Assembly (NCBI RefSeq): GCF_000478825.2 | Contig: NZ_CP007543.1 | Location: 1 to 64,000, forward strand | Direction: 5' to 3' | Origin: Synechocystis sp. PCC 6714 | GTDB taxonomy: Bacteria > Cyanobacteriota > Cyanobacteriia > Cyanobacteriales > Microcystaceae | DNA: 64,000 bases | Part shown: piece after piece, positions 35,171 to 41,558 of the stretch | Position numbering within the stretch: position 1 is the first letter of the stretch | Layout: each line of letters begins with the position of its first letter | The notes under the pieces: model-generated | What the model saw: the letters and a program-made list of their open reading frames with translations, nothing else | Told to the model about the DNA's origin: nothing | Databases searched by the model: none | Translations under genes and position numbers: made by a program

Positions 35171-35383
35171 TTATTGGCGATCGCCGTCCTTAAGCTCACA
35201 ACCCCAACCATCTTTATCCCTATCAAGGCGGTGGTCATCTTTGCCAGTAATCCTGACTGGCTTTTTGTTGTCGGGAATATCAGAGCAATCAATGTCCCGG
35301 CCAATGGGTAAGCAAAGGTCAGGGTAACTGGGATGGCATTGGGCCGGTGGGGTTTTGGCCAACACCAAAAATAATTCAATCAT
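35171..35383 (-). CDS. Excalibur-domain fragment
   Basis: A 70-residue frame whose sequence CHPSYPDLCLPIGRDIDCSD and DRDKDGWGCE is the Excalibur calcium-binding motif. In intact proteins this lies at the C-terminus after a secreted nuclease or other domain. Here only the Excalibur end remains, with a few hydrophobic residues before it, so this is probably a gene remnant. Confidence 0.65.
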   Translation of the reverse strand: MIELFLVLAKTPPAQCHPSYPDLCLPIGRDIDCSDIPDNKKPVRITGKDDHRLDRDKDGWGCELKDGDRQ

Positions 35384-35442
35384 CTATTTAATGGCGATCG
35401 CCCTTTGGGAAGTGTTCCCTTTCTGATCTCAGAGTAAACGGA

Positions 35443-35796
35443 TTAGGGCCTGCCCCACTCAAGCCAGCGGATTGCTAATTTTCCCTCCCGGTGTTGAACA
35501 ATCACCGACACAGCTTCGGCAAAATCTTCCCCTTCCAGGGAAACGTAGAGCCAAACTACATCATTGGTTTCCATCGGTGGGTATTGCCACTCGGTTAAGA
35601 GACAGTCCTGCATAACAACTGCTCTGTTAATAAGACCAGAACCATAGCTAATCATTTCTTCTACCGTTTGCCGTAAGGTTTGGGATGAATATTGCTGCTG
35701 AAGTTCCGGGACTAACAAAGTGTAAGCAGTGTCGTAATCAGCCTGGGTTAAATAATTCCCAAATCGTTGGGCTAATTCAATGGCTAGGTTAATCAT
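35443..35796 (-). CDS. Hypothetical NTF2-like protein
   Basis: A 117-residue protein (AIELAQRFGNYLTQADYDTA then YTLLVPELQQQYSSQTLRQT) that reads like a small NTF2-like/SnoaL fold. The end (SVIVQHREGKLAIRWLEWG) fits the beta-sheet part. No catalytic role evident. Confidence 0.6.
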   Translation of the reverse strand: MINLAIELAQRFGNYLTQADYDTAYTLLVPELQQQYSSQTLRQTVEEMISYGSGLINRAVVMQDCLLTEWQYPPMETNDVVWLYVSLEGEDFAEAVSVIVQHREGKLAIRWLEWGRP

Positions 35797-36136
35797 TGTT
35801 GATGTCGAAACTGGTGGAGGTACAGCATTATAAACACAGTTTTAGCCCCCTAACCGTAACTGGTGTTTGTGGAGATCGCCAACTTTAAAACCCCTAGTAA
35901 AAATTATTGGGGTCGATTTATCTAGCTAAAATTTCCTACTGAGATTGATAAATATCGTTACATTTTAGCCCCCACTTAATAGCATCCCCAATAATCAACT
36001 CAGCAGTTAAACAGGGTTGTCAGAGCGTTAGTGGACAAATTAAGGAAACTTTAAAGAAAGTTAAATTTTCTAATCTTTGTAGTCATTTCTCTTTAGCTAT
36101 TGGACAATATAAATTATTAATTTTAAGGAGTTCACT
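35797..36136. promoter_or_regulatory. Upstream region of the intact HTH/HTH/AAA module
   Basis: Aligns with 1035-1286. It holds an inverted ACTAGGGGTTT motif (35888-35905), the first GGACAA sites (36033, 36102), and a tandem 12-base duplication (TTAAGGAAACTTTAAAGAAAG) that the left copy lacks. Promoter elements are not obvious; an AT-rich stretch TATAAATTATTAATTTTAAG precedes the ATG. Confidence 0.55.
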
Positions 36137-36614
36137 ATGGAATTTAACTCCCACGACTGGCCTACCCATAAACAAGGTGAAGTTGTCCGCCAACTAATAC
36201 TGGATGCGTTGGACAGTCCAAAGACCAAGGAAGAATTGTCCAGTTTGTGCAATAAGAGCGTTAGACAAATCACTAGACATTTGCAACGTTTGTCCAGCGA
36301 AAATAAGATTTTGTCCAATGGCAAAGGGCAATTTGTCCGGCGGATTGCCGCTGGATTTTTACTCCTTTACGTTGGACAAATTTAGTCCAGCGTTGGACTT
36401 GACAGAAAAAAATTGTCATATAGAATCCCCTAAACGACAAGTTCCACAAAAAAATATTTGGGAGATTTAAAAAATGTCCATCGCTGGAAAGTCCAAACGT
36501 GACGTTGTACAACAACTGGAAAAATCCTACGGGGTAGCCCGGACAACAGTGTTCAATCGGCTGAAATATTTAGGCTATTCGTTGGACAAAGTTGATGATT
36601 TGTTCAGTTTGTCC
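36033..36614. repeat. Array of eleven TTGTCC/GGACAA hexamers, right copy
   Basis: Exact hexamers start at 36033, 36102, 36183, 36236, 36290, 36311, 36333, 36374, 36541, 36584 and 36609; less than one would be expected in 600 bases. Both orientations occur, and most lie inside coding sequence. Close variants (GGACAG, AGACAA) add to the density. Confidence 0.7.
36137..36385 (+). CDS. Small winged-helix-like DNA-binding protein, right copy
   Basis: 82 residues, nearly the same as the left copy at 1287-1535. TAAGGAG precedes the ATG. Conservation of the protein with synonymous as well as amino-acid changes supports selection on coding. It heads the module of two HTH proteins and a membrane ATPase. 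Confidence 0.7.
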   Translation: MEFNSHDWPTHKQGEVVRQLILDALDSPKTKEELSSLCNKSVRQITRHLQRLSSENKILSNGKGQFVRRIAAGFLLLYVGQI

Positions 36615-37028
36615 GATGAACAAATGGCTGAACTTGATAACCTCCACCGCTGGATAAGTGATGGGGGCAGAATGGCCGATTATCCCAAACCAGGTCAATT
36701 GGCCATGGTCACTGATGAAGGGGAACTAGAACAGTTTGCGGAAGTGATTAATTTTGATGCCCTAGAAGGGGACGAGGAACTGGGTCATGCTGAGCTGATC
36801 CGGGCGGCCCAAAATCAAGCGGCGGGCATCTTAATTGCCCAGAATTTACTAACCGCTGAAATCCTCAAAAATCCCCAACATTTACCGGCGGATCTCCAAG
36901 CCCAGGTGGAGCAGTCCAAGGTGGCCATTGCCCCAAAGCCCCAGAATCCGCTAGTGGTGGCTTCCCAATGGATTACGAAGGCGAAGGCTTATCAGAGCAA
37001 CCAGAATCATGGCCAACTGGCGGCCTAG
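36474..37028 (+). CDS. HTH protein of the duplicated module, right copy
   Basis: 184 residues with an N-terminal HTH (VVQQLEKSYGVARTTVFNRL) and an acidic rest. It overlaps the ATPase gene by 61 bases in another frame. No insertion as in the left copy. Likely the DNA-binding partner of the ATPase. Confidence 0.7.
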   Translation: MSIAGKSKRDVVQQLEKSYGVARTTVFNRLKYLGYSLDKVDDLFSLSDEQMAELDNLHRWISDGGRMADYPKPGQLAMVTDEGELEQFAEVINFDALEGDEELGHAELIRAAQNQAAGILIAQNLLTAEILKNPQHLPADLQAQVEQSKVAIAPKPQNPLVVASQWITKAKAYQSNQNHGQLAA

Positions 37029-37888
37029 GGGATGGGGACGAGTGGGATGAACAGGAGCTGGCCCCACCGGCCGGGGAAGCCTGTTATCGGCAACCGGAGA
37101 TGGAAGGTCTGCTCCATTCCCTTTATTCCGCTCGGTCGGTGTTAGTGACATCGGGGGAAGGCATGGGCAAAACCTACTTGGTGCGCCAGGTGTGGGAACG
37201 GTTGTTAGCGGATGGGGTGACCTGCGCTTACTTTGAACCGGCAACTCCCAAGACCTTACTAACGGAGATCGCCGACATGGCCGGGGTCGATATCAAAAAT
37301 CTGGAAGGACGGAGCAAAACGGTGGAAGTGCTTAAGCAAGAGTTAATCCAGTGGTTCAGCGTTAATCGGGCGGTGTTGATCTTTGACGATGCCCATTACC
37401 TGGAAGTGAAGTTTCGGCTTTGGCTCAAGAAGCTCAAGGATGTGGGGGTTCCCATTCTGTTGGCCGCCACCAATCCTCCTAGGACTGACCTGTTTATCTA
37501 TGTCCCCCGCATTGAACTCAAACCCCTAGCGGAATACCAGATCCGGGACTTGATGGAAAAAGAAGCCATTGCCCTGGGGTCAGATTTAAGGCCCCACCAA
37601 ATTGCCAAACTCCAGAGCCGAGCTGGGGGTAATCCCATGTTGGCTAAGCGGGCCATCGAGGAGGGTTTTTTGGGCATCCAAAACGAAGCTGGGGATCATG
37701 GCAGATACTTTGACATCACCCCCTTACTGCTCCTGGTGGGCATTGTCTTTATCTGCTATCGCTTCATTGGTTTGGGCACTGGTAATCAATCCCTCTATAT
37801 CTTGGCGGGCATTGGGGGAGCGATTTTCCTTGGGGTAGCCCGACTTTCCTATTACTTGCCCAAGGAATCACGGAGGATTAGCAACTGA
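36968..37888 (+). CDS. AAA ATPase with two C-terminal membrane helices
   Basis: 306 residues. Walker A SGEGMGKTY (about residue 64), Walker B VLIFDDAHYL (about 135), sensor-like LLAATNPP (about 158), and a helical domain with RAGGNPMLAKRAIEEG (about 220). This is the ExeA/TniB-TnsC-like AAA type. The last 60 residues hold two membrane helices (LLLLVGIVFICYRFIG and ILAGIGGAIFLGVARL). A membrane-bound ATPase with DNA-binding partners suggests a defence or DNA-localisation role. It overlaps the next gene by one base. Confidence 0.75.
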   Translation: MDYEGEGLSEQPESWPTGGLGDGDEWDEQELAPPAGEACYRQPEMEGLLHSLYSARSVLVTSGEGMGKTYLVRQVWERLLADGVTCAYFEPATPKTLLTEIADMAGVDIKNLEGRSKTVEVLKQELIQWFSVNRAVLIFDDAHYLEVKFRLWLKKLKDVGVPILLAATNPPRTDLFIYVPRIELKPLAEYQIRDLMEKEAIALGSDLRPHQIAKLQSRAGGNPMLAKRAIEEGFLGIQNEAGDHGRYFDITPLLLLVGIVFICYRFIGLGTGNQSLYILAGIGGAIFLGVARLSYYLPKESRRISN

Positions 37889-38286
37889 TGCTTACCATTA
37901 CCCATTTATTAGTAGGGGCGGCTTCCGTTGGCATGGCGGCCCAAACCACTAACCCCGTGCCCATTCTGATTGGGGCGATCGCCAGCCTGTTACCAGACAT
38001 CGACATCAGCACCAGTCCCGCTGGTCGTGTTCTCCCGTTTATCAGCAGACCCCTGGAGCAAAGGTTTTCCCACCGCAGTGCCACCCATTCCCTGTTAGCT
38101 TCCATCACCTTAGCAACAGTCACCTATGGTCTTTGGTTTGCCATGCCGGTTATTCCCTTAGTAATCGTCCATGCCCTGAATATCGGTTACTTCGCCGGTT
38201 GGTTTCTGGACTGTTTCACCAAATCGGGGGTGGAAATGTTTTACCCGTTGCCTGCGGTGGTAGTGAAGATGGCAGGGAGAGCATAG
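37888..38286 (+). CDS. YdjM/DUF457-like membrane metal-dependent hydrolase, truncated
   Basis: 132 residues with the family pattern LLPDIDISTSPAGR and FSHRSATHSLLAS and three or four hydrophobic segments. The family is usually longer. The last dozen codons are the complement of the HNH gene at 38158-38496, so the natural C-terminus was replaced where the HNH module joins. Overlaps the ATPase stop by one base and is probably co-translated. Confidence 0.75.
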   Translation: MLTITHLLVGAASVGMAAQTTNPVPILIGAIASLLPDIDISTSPAGRVLPFISRPLEQRFSHRSATHSLLASITLATVTYGLWFAMPVIPLVIVHALNIGYFAGWFLDCFTKSGVEMFYPLPAVVVKMAGRA

Positions 38287-38496
38287 GGCCATCAAATTGC
38301 TAGGGGAGTTATTACTTGGATCATAATCGCAGTGATGCACCGCCATCCTGAGCCTATACCGTTCTTCCTTCAGCAGACCCTTCCCCTCCCAAGGCTTGAG
38401 ACATTGCGCCCCACACCGTTCACAGACCCAACTAACGGACTGCTTTTTGTCGAGGGCGATCTGACTCCAATTGGGGGGATAACGGCTATCTTTCAT
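38158..38496 (-). CDS. Small HNH endonuclease, second copy
   Basis: 112 residues (MKDSRYPPNWSQIALDKKQS), over 80 percent alike to 22810-23103 by eye through LHYHRRQR, with the same CERCGAQC and HH/CSPCH residues. The last 30 residues are read from the complement of the DUF457 gene and do not match the paralogue. The start has the same pair of ACTAGGGGTTT motifs upstream. Confidence 0.82.
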   Translation of the reverse strand: MKDSRYPPNWSQIALDKKQSVSWVCERCGAQCLKPWEGKGLLKEERYRLRMAVHHCDYDPSNNSPSNLMALCSPCHLHYHRRQRVKHFHPRFGETVQKPTGEVTDIQGMDDY

Positions 38497-38501
38497 TCCA
38501 A

Positions 38502-38549
38502 GCCCCTAGTAATTTTTTAACACTTGCCCTTAACCCTTAGTAAAAAATT
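38502..38549 (-). repeat. Paired ACTAGGGGTTT motif upstream of second HNH gene
   Basis: Read on the minus strand: TTTTTTACTAAGGGTTAAG, a 20-base gap, then AAATTACTAGGGGCTTGG and the ATG. Order and spacing are the same as at 22759-22806. Confidence 0.65.
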
Positions 38550-38594
38550 TGAGCCTAAAATGGAGCCGGTTGCCATGACAAATTGTCAGTGAAC

Positions 38595-38660
38595 TGCATA
38601 CGCAAATCATCATGGAACAAAACCCATGTAAAATCAGGTCTCAAAGTGCGTACTCACACA
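38595..38660. repeat. GTACGCAA iterons upstream of parA (module B)
   Basis: TGCATACGCAAA (38595-38606) and TGTGAGTACGCA on the minus strand (38649-38660). Related sites lie downstream of the operon (39553-39653) and again at 40236-40324. They are unlike the iterons of module A. Probable binding sites for the RHH partner. Confidence 0.6.
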
Positions 38661-38715
38661 ACCAGCTTATCAAACTGCTGAATCGTTAATTATTCAAACT
38701 TTCAAACAATCAAGC

Positions 38716-39321
38716 ATGATTATTACCGTTGCCAGTTTTAAAGGCGGGGTAGGAAAAACAACCACAGCAGTTCATCTCTCGGCCTACTTAGCACTCCAGG
38801 GAGACACCTTGTTGATAGACGGCGACCCAAATCGGAGTGCAACCGGCTGGAGCAAACGTGGCTCACTTCCATTCAAGGTGGTTGATGAAAGGCAAGCCGC
38901 CAAGTATGCACCCAAGTATTCCAACATCGTGATTGATACCCAAGCTAGGCCGACGGATGAAGATCTGGAAGCCCTTGCTGATGGCTGTGATCTGTTGGTC
39001 ATCCCTTCCACGCCAGATGCCCTCGCCCTCGATGCCCTGATGCTAACGATTGAGACATTGCAAAAACTGGGAAATAATTGCTTTCGGATTTTGCTAACCA
39101 TCATTCCCCCCTACCCATCGAAAGATGGTGATGAAGCTCGACAGTTACTAACTACTGCGGGATTACCCCTATTTAAAAGAGGGATTAAACGCTATTCCGC
39201 CTTTCAGAAAGCATCCCTAAACGGTGTCGTTGTTTCTGAAGTAACTGATTCCAAGGCCGGCATTGCTTGGTCAGACTACAAAGCCGTTGGCAAAGAAATT
39301 ATTGAGGAAATTTTGATATGA
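38716..39321 (+). CDS. parA: ParA-type partition ATPase (module B)
   Basis: 201 residues with Walker A FKGGVGKTTTAVH, LIDGDPNRSATGW and VIDTQARPTDEDL. Similar to the module A ParA but clearly diverged. The stop overlaps the start of the RHH gene (ATGA). Together with the RHH protein and iterons it would partition the plasmid. Confidence 0.92.
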   Translation: MIITVASFKGGVGKTTTAVHLSAYLALQGDTLLIDGDPNRSATGWSKRGSLPFKVVDERQAAKYAPKYSNIVIDTQARPTDEDLEALADGCDLLVIPSTPDALALDALMLTIETLQKLGNNCFRILLTIIPPYPSKDGDEARQLLTTAGLPLFKRGIKRYSAFQKASLNGVVVSEVTDSKAGIAWSDYKAVGKEIIEEILI

Positions 39322-39551
39322 GCAAATTTAAAGGAATTTTAGATAGCCATAAAAAACCTAGTCAAGCAGAAGCCCCCGCTAAATCGAAAACAAAAGGCAA
39401 GCGTAGTGATCCAGACTATGAACAAGTCTCTGCCTATATCCGCAGGGAAACCTATAGGAATGTCAAAATTGCCCTGCTCCAAGAAGCAGAAAAACGAGAC
39501 TTCTCCGATCTAGTTGAAGCTCTGTTATCTGAATGGTTAAGTAATCAGTGA
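39318..39551 (+). CDS. ParB-like ribbon-helix-helix partition protein (module B)
   Basis: 77 residues: a basic, disordered start (SHKKPSQAEAPAKSKTKGKR) and an RHH end (YEQVSAYIRRETYRNVKIAL then DFSDLVEALLSEWL). Four-base overlap with parA. It should bind the GTACGCAA sites and activate ParA. Confidence 0.82.
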   Translation: MSKFKGILDSHKKPSQAEAPAKSKTKGKRSDPDYEQVSAYIRRETYRNVKIALLQEAEKRDFSDLVEALLSEWLSNQ

Positions 39552-39552
39552 A

Positions 39553-39653
39553 GCGAGTACGCAAGTTACCGAATAAACATAATCCCTAAAGTCTTGACTG
39601 AATAGACTTTACGCAAAGCATCAATTACTCGATTACTTGCATACGCAAAAAAG
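39553..39653. repeat. GTACGCAA iterons downstream of the par operon
   Basis: GCGAGTACGCAAG (39553-39565), TTTACGCAAAG (39608) and CTTGCATACGCAAAAAAGC (39637-39653). An ACTAGGGGTTT-like motif (GCTAGGGGTTT) follows at 39665. Confidence 0.6.
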
Positions 39654-39665
39654 CAGGTTATTTTG

Positions 39666-40082
39666 CTAGGGGTTTGTGTTAACTCCACTAATCCGGTGCA
39701 AATCCTCTGGGCCAAATGACCAGGGCAATAGTTCAGTCATTGATAGGGGCCCAGTGGGGGTCATAATTTGCAGTTCCTTGCCCCCATGCTCTAGCAAAAC
39801 CTGACGGCAACGGCCACAGGGAGCAAGACAGTTATCGTCACTATCAACACAGACCACTGCCACTAAACGGCCTCCTCCAGTACCGATCAAATGAGAGACC
39901 AAACTACACTCGGCGCAAAGAGTTAAACCATAGGAAGCATTTTCGACATTACAACCAACAACAATTCGTCCATCATTCACTAGCCCTGCGGCCCCAACCG
40001 AAAATCGGGAATAGGGGGCATAGGCATTTCGTCTCACCTCAATGGCAGATCGATGTAACCGCTCCCAACAAATATCAACCAT
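39666..40082 (-). CDS. cdd: Cytidine deaminase
   Basis: The ATG at 40082 is taken (MVDICWERLHRSAIEVRRNA). 138 residues with zinc ligands in LCAECSLV (Cys, catalytic Glu) and APCGRCRQVL (two Cys) and the substrate motif GCNVENASYG. It converts cytidine or deoxycytidine to uridine. An unusual load for a plasmid maintenance region; deaminases can also deplete dCTP in defence, but this one looks like the salvage enzyme. Confidence 0.92.
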   Translation of the reverse strand: MVDICWERLHRSAIEVRRNAYAPYSRFSVGAAGLVNDGRIVVGCNVENASYGLTLCAECSLVSHLIGTGGGRLVAVVCVDSDDNCLAPCGRCRQVLLEHGGKELQIMTPTGPLSMTELLPWSFGPEDLHRISGVNTNP

Positions 40083-40146
40083 TGGCAAAATCCCATGATT
40101 ATCTATCGGTGACTCTACTGCACTTTCAAGCTACCCAACAATCTCA

Positions 40147-40404
40147 AAAAAATTACTAGGGGTTTCGAGAATAAAAGGGATTCTTTCAATGTAATCAGAA
40201 ACCATTTATGGCAACTGACTAAACATCCAAAAGTTCAAGTACGCAAATAAGCAGACTCAAGAAATAATCAAAGTCATTGTAAACAGGGCTTTTACCCAAA
40301 TACTCAGTAATTCGCATACGAATCAAGCTACAAATTCAACTAGGCGAAAGTTCAGTTTATCCAACAAAGATCGGCTAACAGTCTCCAAAAATTACTAGGG
40401 GTTT
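40147..40404. repeat. ACTAGGGGTTT motifs and GTACGCAA sites between cdd and methyltransferase
   Basis: The 384-base gap 40089-40472 has no gene. It contains AAATTACTAGGGGTTT at 40150 and at 40389, and partition-type sites CAAGTACGCAAATAAGC (40238) and TTCGCATACGAA (40311). The regular mixing of the two motif types suggests a cis-acting maintenance region. Confidence 0.6.
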
Positions 40405-40472
40405 AGGTGCAAAGCAATCTGCACCAGTTCGGCGAAGATAGTTAACTGATCGCCGTTGTCAGGATCAGTACA

Positions 40473-41526
40473 TTACACAGACTTACCAAGGTATTGCAGA
40501 ATGACGGTTACATCCAGTTTTTTCCTATCCCATTCCTGCACCACATCAAGCTTATCCTTGGGGATATAGGCAGAGCGTTTAACCCGTTTTCCCTTTATCT
40601 CCAGCTCATAGTGGTAATAGTACTGCTCATAGGATTTTTTGCCCCTTGAGGTCTGTTTTTCGCAATAGTGCAATTGGATGTAACCACTACCTTGGCCCCT
40701 GGTGCGCCGTTTGAATTTTATTTTCACCCTGGGGGTCGGAAATAAGGGAATAGAGATAGAGGACTCGCTTAAGGGCAATACTGGCTTGTCCTGGGGTAAC
40801 GGTTCTGCCAGCCAGTTTTCGGGCTTTAATTCTGCCGGGGGTATTGGTGGGGACAGTACAGGACTGGGGGCTAAGGCCTGAAACCAGTGGGAAGGATAAC
40901 CCTGAATCAGGGCATAGGCTGTTGCGCTTAACTGTGAGCCATTGGGTATTAGCCCGTTGCTCCTGAACCATTGCTCCAATTTGTTCGACCCAGCTTGACA
41001 GTAGGTGCCCAAACAGGCAGTGGGGGTAGGAAACAACAAACAATCTTTCCCTGCGGTGGCCCGCTCCCAGCTCCGCCGCCGAGACAATTTCAACTTCGCC
41101 CTGATAACCAGCCATTCGGAGTCCGCCAAAGATTGCTCTAAGGCCTCGATGGATAACTCCCAGGGGTTGCTCAATGACGACAAATGGGGGATGGCACTGG
41201 GCAACGATGCGTAACACTTCCCGAAAGAGGGCTGATTCAGGATGGTGGAGGCCTGTTTTGGTTCCTGCGCTACTGGTGCCGGTGCAGGGGAAACCGGCGG
41301 TAACAAGGTCAAATTGCCCTGGGCTTGGGTGGTAGTCCCTGATGTCGGCGTGGATGGGGATATGGGGCCAGTGGTCTTGGAGGACGGTATGACAGTCGGG
41401 GTCGATTTCAACAAACTGAGTTGTTTGTATTTTTCCTCCGGTTTGTTCTGCGGCCAGGGTGAATCCGCCACATCCGGCAAAGAGATCGAGGTGTCGAAGT
41501 TTTCCATGAGTAAAACTCCTTTTCAT
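40473..41526 (-). pseudogene. Cytosine-C5 DNA methyltransferase with frame break and missing target domain
   Basis: From the ATG at 41526 the frame gives motif I LDLFAGCGGFTLA, motif IV GFPCTGTSSAG, motif VI VVIEQP and motif VIII RRERLFVVSYP. At that point a second frame (shift of +1) continues with FPTPTACLG, NKLEQWF and ALIQGYPSHW (motif IX region) and ends in the basic C-terminal domain GQGSGYIQLHYCEK. In intact relatives the target recognition domain lies between these two points, so a deletion with frame change at a C-rich run is likely. The first frame also stays open to 40687, so I cannot exclude that either product is made. Likely inactive. Confidence 0.75.
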
Positions 41527-41558
41527 ATTGAGGTTTGCAGTTTAGTTAAAAAAACAGG

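Noticed and set aside
38289-38305. CTAGGGGAG at the end of the second HNH gene
   Set aside because: It encodes conserved HNH residues (Asn-Ser-Pro-Ser-Asn), so it is not a motif copy.
40687-41526. Full first frame as an intact cytosine methyltransferase
   Set aside because: The frame loses methyltransferase similarity after RRERLFVVSYP, while the other frame carries the later family sequence. One stretch (GRTVTPGQASIALKRVLYL) could still be a motif X in the first frame, so I keep this open only as a note.
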